Assembly: GCA_030430565.1 (NCBI GenBank)
Contig: JAUIKS010000030.1
Span: 62,001-126,000 of the forward strand
DNA length: 64,000 nt
Direction: 5' to 3'
Source of the DNA: Polyangia bacterium
GTDB taxonomy: Bacteria; Myxococcota_A; Polyangia; Nannocystales; Nannocystaceae
The notes under the pieces are model-generated. The model made no database searches and was not told the origin of the DNA. It worked only from the letters and a program-made list of their open reading frames with translations. A program made the translations under genes and the position numbers. Shown here one piece after another: positions 1-7,263 of the stretch (its first letter is position 1; every line of letters begins with the position of its first letter).

Positions 1-213
1 GTCGCCGTCTCCGTCCCCGTCTCCGGTTGAGCTGCCTTCGCTGGTCGAGCCGGTCTCGGTCCCGTCGCCGTCGCCGTCTCCGTCGCCGTCGCCGTCTCCA
101 TCCCCGTCTCCGGTCGGCGACATCGTCTCGGTCTCGCCTCCGTCGGTGCAGGCGACGAGCGCGGTCGCCAGCGGGAGCGCCAATAGAATGGCCAGGAGCC
201 TACGCCATCGCAT
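1..213 (-). CDS. Secreted lipoprotein with (Gly-Asp)n linker, 3' part outside window
   Basis: Only the first 71 codons are present; the reading frame runs off the left edge. They encode a lipoprotein signal peptide (Arg-rich start, Leu/Ala core, lipobox LVAC with the lipidated Cys at residue 22), then a Thr/Glu-rich stretch and Gly-Asp dipeptide tracts interrupted by a Ser/Thr-rich segment. Such tracts are common linkers in Nannocystis-type lipoproteins; the functional domain lies outside the window. The ATG at 213-211 was chosen because a -10-like TATGAT (minus strand, 228-223) ends 9 nt before it and the signal peptide then starts cleanly. A dyad (249-264) lies 36 bp upstream. Function unknown; lipoprotein export to the cell envelope is well supported. 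Confidence 0.75.
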   Translation of the reverse strand, partial: MRWRRLLAILLALPLATALVACTDGGETETMSPTGDGDGDGDGDGDGDGDGTETGSTSEGSSTGDGDGDGD

Positions 214-248
214 CGCCTCGAGATCATAGCGCTCGCCTGGCGTTTTAC

Positions 249-264
249 ATGTCTAATAAGACAT
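249..264 (-). promoter_or_regulatory. Perfect dyad ATGTCT-AATA-AGACAT upstream of the lipoprotein
   Basis: Two perfect 6-bp arms flank a 4-bp AT spacer, in the AT-rich gap 36 bp upstream of the lipoprotein start at 213. The same dyad recurs near 5.1, 42.0, 50.6, 55.0 and 57.0 kb. On the minus strand it is followed directly by GTAAAA. It is probably an operator or activator site; the protein that binds it is unknown. Confidence 0.5.
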
Positions 265-329
265 CTAACAACGGTCGCGCCTGCTGCCGACGATGGCCGG
301 CCGGCCGCTTGTTCAACCTGTCCTACCAT

Positions 330-1517
330 TCATGCTGCGTGGCGCCGCGCCGACGCGCGCGCGCGCGCCGGCGTGGCGACCTGCGCGCGCGGCCCCTGCC
401 CCGCGATCGCGCGCCGGTACTGCTCGACCAGGCCGCGCGTCTCGCCGCGCCAGCCGGTGCGCTCGGCGAGCGCCCGCCCCTCGAGCACGCAGCGCTCGCG
501 CAGCGCCGCGTCATCCAGCATCCGACGCGCGGCCGCGGCGAGCCGCGCGCCCGCGTCGCCGGCGTGCGCGTCGTAGAGCAAACCGTTGCGCTCGTGCTCG
601 ACCAGCTCAGGCAGCCCGCCCGCCCGCGCCGCGACGACCGGGAGCCCGGCGCTCATGGCCTCGAGCGCGACGAAGCCGAGGGTCTCGGTGCGCGAGGGCA
701 TGACGAACAGATCCGCGCTCGCGAAGGCGGCGCCCAGCGCCGCGCCGCGCAGGAAGCCGGTGAAGATGACAGGCCGCCCCGCGAAGTGACGCTCGAGCGC
801 GGCCCGGCCCGGCCCGTCGCCGACGAGCGCGAGGCGGGCGTCGGGGATCGTGGTGAACACGTGCTCCAAGCTCTCGAGGTTCTTCTCGGACCCGAGGCGC
901 CCGACGAACAGCAAGATCGGCCGGTCCTCGCGTCCGCCCGCGAGCCGTCGCCGCATCGCGCGTGAGCGCAGCGCGGGGCTGAACTGCTCGGTGTCGACGC
1001 CCCCGCGCCACAGACCAACGCGCCGGATCCCGTGGGCGATGAGCTCGTGCGCGGTCGCCCGCGAGGGGCACAGGTTGATCCGCGCCGCGTTGTGACAGGT
1101 GCGCAGCAGCGGCCACACGATCCCCAGCCCCCAGCCGAGGCCGTAGTCGGCGAGGTACTTGGGGAAGTCGGTGTGAAAGGACGACACCAGCGGGATCCCC
1201 AGCGCGCGCGCGGCCATGGTGCCCCACACGCCCATGGTCGCGGGGCCGACGACGTGCACCACCTCGGGCGCGAAGCGCATCAGCTCGCTGAGCACGCGCG
1301 GGTGCGGGAGCGTGTACTGAATCTCCGGATACGCGCGGAAGGGGACGCCCGGGATCTGCACGACGCGCACGCCGGGGTAGCGCGCGACCGCGGTCCTCGG
1401 GACGAACAGCTGGACCGTGTGGCCGTCCTCGAGCAAGCAGCGGATCGTGTGCCGAAGACGGTTCGTGATGCCGTCGATCTTCGGCAGGAACACCTCCGTG
1501 AAGATCGCAACACGCAT
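330..1517 (-). CDS. GT4-family glycosyltransferase (MgtA/Sqd2-like)
   Basis: A 395-residue retaining GT-B glycosyltransferase of family GT4, the fold of mannosyl- and sulfoquinovosyl-transferases that glycosylate diacylglycerol or phosphatidylinositol at the inner membrane face. The N-terminal domain begins MRVAIFTEVFLPKIDGI, with the flexible acceptor loop and the HTDFPKYL motif typical of the MgtA/Sqd2 branch. The C-terminal nucleotide-sugar domain shows LFVGRLGSEKNLE and the E-x7-E motif in ETLGFVALEAMSAGLPVV. The length is usual for the family; the Ala/Arg-rich tail is lineage-specific. The ATG at 1517 is followed at once by the conserved first strand. It lies 89 bp downstream of the M28 peptidase on the same strand, with a perfect inverted repeat in the gap. 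The donor and acceptor cannot be read from sequence. Confidence 0.85.
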   Translation of the reverse strand: MRVAIFTEVFLPKIDGITNRLRHTIRCLLEDGHTVQLFVPRTAVARYPGVRVVQIPGVPFRAYPEIQYTLPHPRVLSELMRFAPEVVHVVGPATMGVWGTMAARALGIPLVSSFHTDFPKYLADYGLGWGLGIVWPLLRTCHNAARINLCPSRATAHELIAHGIRRVGLWRGGVDTEQFSPALRSRAMRRRLAGGREDRPILLFVGRLGSEKNLESLEHVFTTIPDARLALVGDGPGRAALERHFAGRPVIFTGFLRGAALGAAFASADLFVMPSRTETLGFVALEAMSAGLPVVAARAGGLPELVEHERNGLLYDAHAGDAGARLAAAARRMLDDAALRERCVLEGRALAERTGWRGETRGLVEQYRRAIAGQGPRAQVATPARARASARRHAA

Positions 1518-1543
1518 GTCAGGCCCCAGGGCGCGAGGGAGCG

Positions 1544-1567
1544 CGTCGCGGCCCGTGGGCCGCGACG
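1544..1567. terminator. Perfect 11-bp inverted repeat between two minus-strand genes
   Basis: CGTCGCGGCCC and its exact reverse complement are separated by only two bases (GT). The repeat lies between the stop of the M28 peptidase gene (1607) and the start of the glycosyltransferase gene (1517). As RNA it would fold into a very stable GC hairpin. No T-tract follows in either direction, so it may be a pause or processing structure rather than a classical intrinsic terminator. Confidence 0.4.
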
Positions 1568-1606
1568 TCGACGAGAACGCTCAGACACGAGCCAGCGCCG
1601 CCCACG

Positions 1607-3124
1607 TCAACGCTCCGCGAGGATGAAGGCCATCAGCGCCATCGCGGCGGCGTTCTTTCGGATGTGCGCTGGGTCGATCTTCTCGACCGTGTCGGCCTTG
1701 GTGTGATGAATGTCGAAGTAGTGGCTGGTGTCGGGGTGTACGCCGACGCCGAGCACCCCGTCCTTCATCAAGGGCGAGATGTCGGCCCCGCCGCCGCCCT
1801 TGTGGAGGTTGCCGGCGCCCAGCGGCGCGAACAGAGGCGCGAGCCCGATGAGCTCCGAGACGACCTGCTCGTCGGGACCGGTGAGCCCGAAGCCCCAGGG
1901 CGCCCCGCAGCCGGCGTCGGACTCGATCGCGCCGACGTGCTTCTCCTGCTTGTGCGCGGCGTGGTAGGCGACGCCGCCGCGCAGCCCGTTCTCCTCGTTG
2001 GTGAACAGCACGACGCGGACCGTGCGGCGGGGGACCAGCCCGAGCTCCTTGAGCATGCGCGCGGCCTCCATCGCCATCACGCAGCCAGCCCCGTCGTCCT
2101 GGGCGCCCTCGCCGACGTCCCAGGAGTCGATGTGACAGCCGACGACCACGATCTCGTCCGGCAGCTCGCGCCCGCGCAGCTCGCCGATCGCGTTGCCGCT
2201 CTCGGCGTCGGGCAGCGTCTTCGCGCCGAGCGAGAGCTCGACCTCGACGGGTCCGCGCGCGGCCATCCGCGTCAGCATCTCGGTGTGCTCCACCGTCAGC
2301 GCGGCCGCCGGGATCTTCTCGACCCCCTCCTCATAGCGCAGCGTGCCGGTGTGCGGCGTGCTCAGGCTCGCGGCGGTGACCGAGCGGATCAGCACCGCGC
2401 GCGCGCCGAGGCGCGCCGCCTCGCTCGGGCCGTTGACGCGGATCTGCACCGTCGGCCCGTAGCCGGAGTCGTGCGTGGCGTGATCGTAGGCGGGCATCGC
2501 CTGGTTGATGACGACGATCTTCCCCTTCACCGCCTCGGCGCCGCGCTGCTTGAGCTCGTCGATGCTGTGGACGACCACGATCGGCGCGCGGATCGGCTTG
2601 CGCCCGGTGCCGACGGTGTTGCCGAGCCCGAGCAGCTCGAGCTCGCGCTCGACCGGCGCGAGCACCCGCGCGCGCTCTTTGCCGCGGACCCAGCGAGGGA
2701 CCATCACTTTCTCGCGCCGGACCTCGGTCAGGCCGTCCGACCGCATCTGCTCGAGCGACCAGTCGATCGCCTGCTCCAGCGAGCGCGAGCCGCTGAGGCG
2801 GTGCCCGAAGCGATCGACCAGCTCGGCGAGTCGCTCCCACGCGCGCCGCTCGAGCTCCGGGCGACCGACGGCGACCTCGAGCTTCGCGGCCGCGTCGACG
2901 AAGACCGCGGGCAAGGCGGCGGTCGGGTCGGGCGCGGCGGCGGGCGACGAGCTGTCCGCGGACGCGGGCTCGGGCTCGACGACCGCCGGGCCCGTCGAAT
3001 CACCAGGCGCGCTCGTGTCTCCCTGCGGCTTGCAGGCGAGCGCGAGCGCGAGCGCGAGCGCGCAGCCTCCTCGAGACCAGCAAAGCACTCTGGGTTCGAA
3101 CACGCGCGGGGAGCTGGGAGACAT
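1607..3124 (-). CDS. M28 family metallopeptidase lipoprotein (carboxypeptidase Q-like)
   Basis: A 505-residue zinc exopeptidase carried on a lipoprotein. The ATG at 3124 gives a signal peptide ending in ALALAC (lipid Cys at residue 31); an in-frame upstream ATG at 3163 would only add a basic extension. A Pro/Ser/Ala linker follows, then a PA-like insert and an M28 catalytic domain. The expected zinc ligands and catalytic acid are visible in order: His in GCHIDSWD, Asp in QDDGAGC, Glu-Glu in FTNEENG, Asp in IESDAGCG and His in HHTKADT. Order and spacing resemble plasma glutamate carboxypeptidase/carboxypeptidase Q. It should remove N-terminal or dipeptide residues outside the inner membrane. 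The catalytic set is complete, so activity is likely; the substrate is unknown. Confidence 0.9.
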   Translation of the reverse strand: MSPSSPRVFEPRVLCWSRGGCALALALALACKPQGDTSAPGDSTGPAVVEPEPASADSSSPAAAPDPTAALPAVFVDAAAKLEVAVGRPELERRAWERLAELVDRFGHRLSGSRSLEQAIDWSLEQMRSDGLTEVRREKVMVPRWVRGKERARVLAPVERELELLGLGNTVGTGRKPIRAPIVVVHSIDELKQRGAEAVKGKIVVINQAMPAYDHATHDSGYGPTVQIRVNGPSEAARLGARAVLIRSVTAASLSTPHTGTLRYEEGVEKIPAAALTVEHTEMLTRMAARGPVEVELSLGAKTLPDAESGNAIGELRGRELPDEIVVVGCHIDSWDVGEGAQDDGAGCVMAMEAARMLKELGLVPRRTVRVVLFTNEENGLRGGVAYHAAHKQEKHVGAIESDAGCGAPWGFGLTGPDEQVVSELIGLAPLFAPLGAGNLHKGGGGADISPLMKDGVLGVGVHPDTSHYFDIHHTKADTVEKIDPAHIRKNAAAMALMAFILAER

Positions 3125-3244
3125 GACCGTTCCCCCATACTCCCCCCGCGGTGCGCGGCGCAAGCCCGCGTCCGCGCCGCGACGACTCCGCGACGACTAC
3201 GCGACGACTACGCGACGCGACTCGGCCGTGATGGAGGCGTCACG

Positions 3245-4033
<789 letters not shown>

Positions 4034-4475
4034 CGGGAGCTAACTCCTTCGTAAGGCAGGGCAAAACGGGTGGATAAGCGTCGAGCCCGTCGAGCGGCGC
4101 GTCGACGGAATCAGTGTGCGATGGATCTCCCGGGGTGAGCAACGCCGAACTTCGTCGCCACCTCTAGGATGACGACGACGCCGGGTCGTGCGCGGAGCTC
4201 CGTGAGCTGCTTCCGTGTGTGCCCGTGCGGCCAAGACATGGCTTCAACACCGCGGCGCGGCGGAAGTGTCACCCACCGATGAAAAACCTCGCGGAGCCCG
4301 TGTTCGGCCCCAAAGCCGACACGCGCGCGATTTTGCGGCCCCGCCGCGCGGCGTCGCGGGTCGCGGGTCGCGGGTCGCGGGTCGCGCTGAGGGGCGCGAG
4401 CGCAGGACGTCGCGCGTCGATCGATGCCTGTACAACGGGTGACGGAGCTCGACCGGCGCGCCGCTACTTCGTCCG
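4034..4475. other. 442-bp intergenic region with a 7-bp tandem repeat
   Basis: No credible gene was found; short frames here are Arg/Ala-rich shadows of GC-rich DNA. It contains five tandem copies of GTCGCGG at 4353-4387 (the last copy ends in C) and upstream sequence for the gene starting at 4033. No clear promoter was recognised. Confidence 0.6.
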
Positions 4476-4928
4476 CTACTTCGGGAGCTTGCCGATGAAA
4501 GTCCGCTCGCCCGCGATCTGCTGGATCAACGCCTTGTAGCGCTCGGCCTCGTTGACGACGATGACCGCCGTGATGCGGTGACCGTTGCCGAAATTCGCGA
4601 CCACGTAGATGGTCTCGAAGTCATACAGCGCGCTGCCGTCGATCGCGTTGAGCTGCCAGTGCACCCGCACTTGGTGAAGATGAGCGCTGAGGATCTCCGC
4701 CCGCAGCGCGGTGATCTCCGCCTTGCCGAAGTTGATCGCCCGGTAGCGCCCGAACAGGCCGGCGACCAGCGACTCGAGCCCGTCGCGCTCCTGCTGAACC
4801 ACGATCCCCGCGTTGCCGATGAACGAGCACGGGAGCGAGTAGAACTCGGCGGTCGCCGAGACATCGAGGCGCTGCAGCGCCGCGTTGTACCGCTCGAAGA
4901 ACGTACGGATCGACTCCGGTTGTGTCAC
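4476..4928 (-). CDS. NTF2-like (SnoaL/nuclear transport factor 2 fold) protein
   Basis: A 150-residue cytoplasmic protein with the SnoaL/NTF2-like pattern: an N-terminal helix with FFERYNAAL, an SLPCSFIGN segment, a helix around residues 45-60, then long beta strands (VRVHWQLNAIDG, DFETIYVVANFG) and a C-terminal helix. Members form alpha+beta cones that act as small enzymes or ligand-binding dimers; no catalytic pair is obvious here. The GTG at 4928 was taken as start: a TATATT box on the minus strand (4941-4936) ends 7 nt before it, with no ribosome site, which suggests a leaderless mRNA. The fold assignment is reasonable; the function is unknown. Confidence 0.7.
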   Translation of the reverse strand: MTQPESIRTFFERYNAALQRLDVSATAEFYSLPCSFIGNAGIVVQQERDGLESLVAGLFGRYRAINFGKAEITALRAEILSAHLHQVRVHWQLNAIDGSALYDFETIYVVANFGNGHRITAVIVVNEAERYKALIQQIAGERTFIGKLPK

Positions 4929-5091
4929 GCGTCGGAATATACCGCGGATGCGCGAGCGACACGCAAGCCGGACGACGCGCGCCGCCGCGCCCTGCGGGGT
5001 GAGCCCCCAGGCCGCCGCGACGCGCCTCGCCGAGGCGTCCCCTGCAAACGCGGAAGCGCGCCCGCGGCGCTCGCCGCACGCCAGTCACATA

Positions 5092-5115
5092 AGACATGTC
5101 TATTTAAACATGTCT
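5092..5115. promoter_or_regulatory. Compound ATGTCT/AGACAT dyads
   Basis: The sequence holds the 10-bp palindrome AGACATGTCT and, overlapping it, ATGTCT-ATTT-AAACAT (one mismatch to the dyad seen elsewhere) followed by a third ATGTCT half-site. It lies 12 bp after the stop of the lipoprotein gene (5127) and upstream of the NTF2-like gene (4928), both on the minus strand. It probably belongs to the upstream region of the NTF2-like gene. Confidence 0.45.
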
Positions 5116-5126
5116 AAACGAGCTCG

Positions 5127-6002
5127 TCAGTCGATCACCCACGCGATGTTCTCGAGCGCGAACTCTTCGAGCGCGAGGGTCGCCTCGCTGCACATCGCCT
5201 CGCCCCACACGCGCTCGGAGGCGAGGACCCGGATCTGCCGGCTCTTCCCGCCGATGGTCACCGTCTTGTCGCTCTCGGGGCCGGGCACGAGCTCGAGGGT
5301 CTGACCGTCGAGCGTAAATCTGAGCTCGACCCGCTCGACCTCGCCGCCGCAGCACGAAGGCGAGTAGAGCCCGTCGCTGGGCTTGGAGTCGTTGCAATTC
5401 GTGCACACGTGCGTGCGCCCCTCCTCGACCGCGATGCCGGAGTCGACGAGCGGCGCGGGCGTCTCGGCGCGCCGCGAGAACACGAGCGCGGGCGGATCTC
5501 CCGGGGGGGCGTCGGGGTCCCTGACGACCGCGTACTCGGTCTCGCAGTCGCCGCTGACGAGCTCCGTCTCGTGCTCCGCGCGATAGCACTTGCCGGTGCT
5601 CAGGCTGCCGATCAGGATCGGGTGAAAGCCGCTCGTCATCGACGTCGTGACGAGACACTCCGAGTCCTCAAACAGCTCTAGCTCGTCGTCGACGGTCCGC
5701 TGGAAGTAGATCGTCTGCGCGTTCCCGCCGCAGAGGTCACCGAGCCCAGGGAAGAAGTCCGTGAGGTTCGTGTCCCATGAGAAGGTGAACAAGCAGATGC
5801 GATCCTCGAAGGGGATCTCGCCCTCGCTGTCAGAGCCGGACATGTCCTCGCCGGTCTCGCCGGAGCTCGCCCCGCTGTCGCTCTCGGTCCCGCCGAGCGA
5901 GCTCGTGCCGACGTCCGTCGCGCGCAGCCACGCCGGGTTGTCGCGTCGACAGCCGGACATTGAGGCCGCGGCGAGCAAGAGCGCCGCAATCCATACACGC
6001 AT
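5127..6002 (-). CDS. Secreted lipoprotein of unknown function
   Basis: The ATG at 6002 gives a 291-residue lipoprotein: MRVWIAALLLAAASMSGC, with the lipidated Cys at residue 18. A Ser/Gly/Glu/Asp-rich linker follows, then a globular domain from about residue 65 with 11 or so Cys, including the CTNCN and SCCGGE motifs, probably stabilised by disulfides outside the inner membrane. A TATGAT box on the minus strand (6017-6012) ends 9 nt before the start. Divergent from the fatty acid hydroxylase gene across a 369-bp region with repeats. I do not recognise the family. Confidence 0.75.
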   Translation of the reverse strand: MRVWIAALLLAAASMSGCRRDNPAWLRATDVGTSSLGGTESDSGASSGETGEDMSGSDSEGEIPFEDRICLFTFSWDTNLTDFFPGLGDLCGGNAQTIYFQRTVDDELELFEDSECLVTTSMTSGFHPILIGSLSTGKCYRAEHETELVSGDCETEYAVVRDPDAPPGDPPALVFSRRAETPAPLVDSGIAVEEGRTHVCTNCNDSKPSDGLYSPSCCGGEVERVELRFTLDGQTLELVPGPESDKTVTIGGKSRQIRVLASERVWGEAMCSEATLALEEFALENIAWVID

Positions 6003-6371
6003 GTCCCAAAAATCATAACTGAGCGCGCCGCCGCGGGAGCGGCAAGCTGTGCGTTGCAGGTGCACGCGACTGCGCGCTCGCGACGACGCGGGCGCGACCG
6101 TCCGCCTGGCCCTGGGGCAAGACCGCCCGGCGCGCGCGCGCCCTCATCAACATGTCCAATCGGTCACTCTTGAGCGCTCGAGAGCAACATGGCCAAACAG
6201 TCATATTAATAGGCGCGAGACGACGCGCGCCGAGGCGACGCGCCACCGCGATCTCAGCGCCGGCGCCGGCGCCGCGGGCGCTGAGCAATCCGTCCAGCCT
6301 CCCGCCCGAATTCGCGCAAGATTAGCAGTCCTCTTGCGCAGGTGTGAAATTAAATTCACGGTTAAAAAACC
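6003..6371. promoter_or_regulatory. Divergent intergenic region with direct and inverted repeats
   Basis: It separates the lipoprotein (minus, start 6002) from the hydroxylase (plus, start 6372). It holds a 19-bp direct repeat, 16 of 19 identical, at 6148-6166 and 6185-6203 (both begin CAACATG and end GTCA), offset by 37 bp, and an AT-rich stretch at 6201-6211. Near the right end are GTGAA-N6-TTCAC at 6344-6359 and CACGGTT-AAAA-AACCGTG at 6357-6374, the latter overlapping the hydroxylase start codon. The layout suggests regulator binding sites; no regulator gene adjoins. Confidence 0.5.
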
Positions 6372-6953
6372 GTGTCGTTCTCACCACTTCTATTCTTCGC
6401 CGGGATCTTCCTGTGGACCTTCGTCGAGTACTTCGTCCACGGCGTCCTCTCGCACCGGAGGCGCGGGTTCCCGGCGAGAGCGCACGCTTCACACCACCGA
6501 AACCCCCAGGGCGTGTTCACCGCGCCGCGCGCCTGGATCCCCCCCGCGCTCGCGGTCCTCGTCCTGTTCACGCTCGCGCTCGGCCTCGCCCGCGCGCTGC
6601 CCCTGTGGACCGGCCTGATCGCCGGCTTCACGCTCTATGAGCTGTTCCACTGGCACATTCACTTTCGGACACCTCGCACGCGCTGGGGCAAGCGGCTGCG
6701 CGCGCATCACCTGGCGCACCACTACGTCAACCCGCGCGCCTACTTCGGCGTGACGACGCGGCTTTGGGACCGGCTGCTGGGCTCGCTGCCGGCGAGCTGG
6801 CCCCGCGACTACGCGCGCGTCGCCGACCGACCGCCGACGCGCGGTCGCAGCAACTTCACCCGCTTCTATCTTCCGTGGCGCGTGACGCCGGCCGAGGCGA
6901 GCGCCGCGTCGAGCCAGCGCGACGCCCAGCACGACCGCCGCGTGGGGCGGTAG
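6372..6953 (+). CDS. Fatty acid hydroxylase superfamily membrane protein
   Basis: A 193-residue integral membrane di-iron protein of the sterol desaturase/fatty acid hydroxylase superfamily. The His boxes expected to bind the iron pair are visible in order: HGVLSH (with HASHH shortly after), HWHIH and HHLAHH, set around hydrophobic segments (residues 5-23, 55-80, 82-100). Such enzymes use O2 and electrons to hydroxylate acyl chains, sterols or carotenoids. It is shorter than eukaryotic members but near the size of bacterial CrtZ-like and ceramide-hydroxylase-like forms. The start is GTG at 6372, directly followed by MSFSPLLFF and sitting in the 3' arm of a perfect hairpin (6357-6374), which could control translation. 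The substrate is not deducible. Confidence 0.8.
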   Translation: MSFSPLLFFAGIFLWTFVEYFVHGVLSHRRRGFPARAHASHHRNPQGVFTAPRAWIPPALAVLVLFTLALGLARALPLWTGLIAGFTLYELFHWHIHFRTPRTRWGKRLRAHHLAHHYVNPRAYFGVTTRLWDRLLGSLPASWPRDYARVADRPPTRGRSNFTRFYLPWRVTPAEASAASSQRDAQHDRRVGR

Positions 6954-7263
6954 CCGCGGCGCGGCCACGCGCGAAACCGCGAGCGCGGGAGCCGATGTGC
7001 CGGTCGGGCGGACGGGGCGATCTCCTGATGGTCCGACGCCCGCATGGCGAAAACACTTCGTCGACACGGCCGCGTATTGGCCAGTTGCGCCGAGCCTGGA
7101 CCGGCGCGCGCGCGCTCCTGCAAGGAGGCGCCGAAACCCGCTCCCTAGGGGCGGCGCCTCCCGCGAACTCTCGGCGTTCGAGCGCGCGAGCGCTACCGCG
7201 CGGGGACGCTCGAGTCCGCGCGCGCGATGTGAACCGGCCGGCCGGTCTTGTTATGATTCGCGC
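6954..7263. other. 310-bp intergenic region before the hydrolase lipoprotein
   Basis: GC-rich with no credible gene. The only signal recognised is the TATGAT box at 7252-7257 that serves the next gene. Confidence 0.5.

Noticed and set aside
4040..4442. Several short open frames in the 4034-4475 gap
   Set aside because: All are Arg/Ala/Pro-rich, lack ribosome sites or -10 boxes, and overlap each other in several frames.
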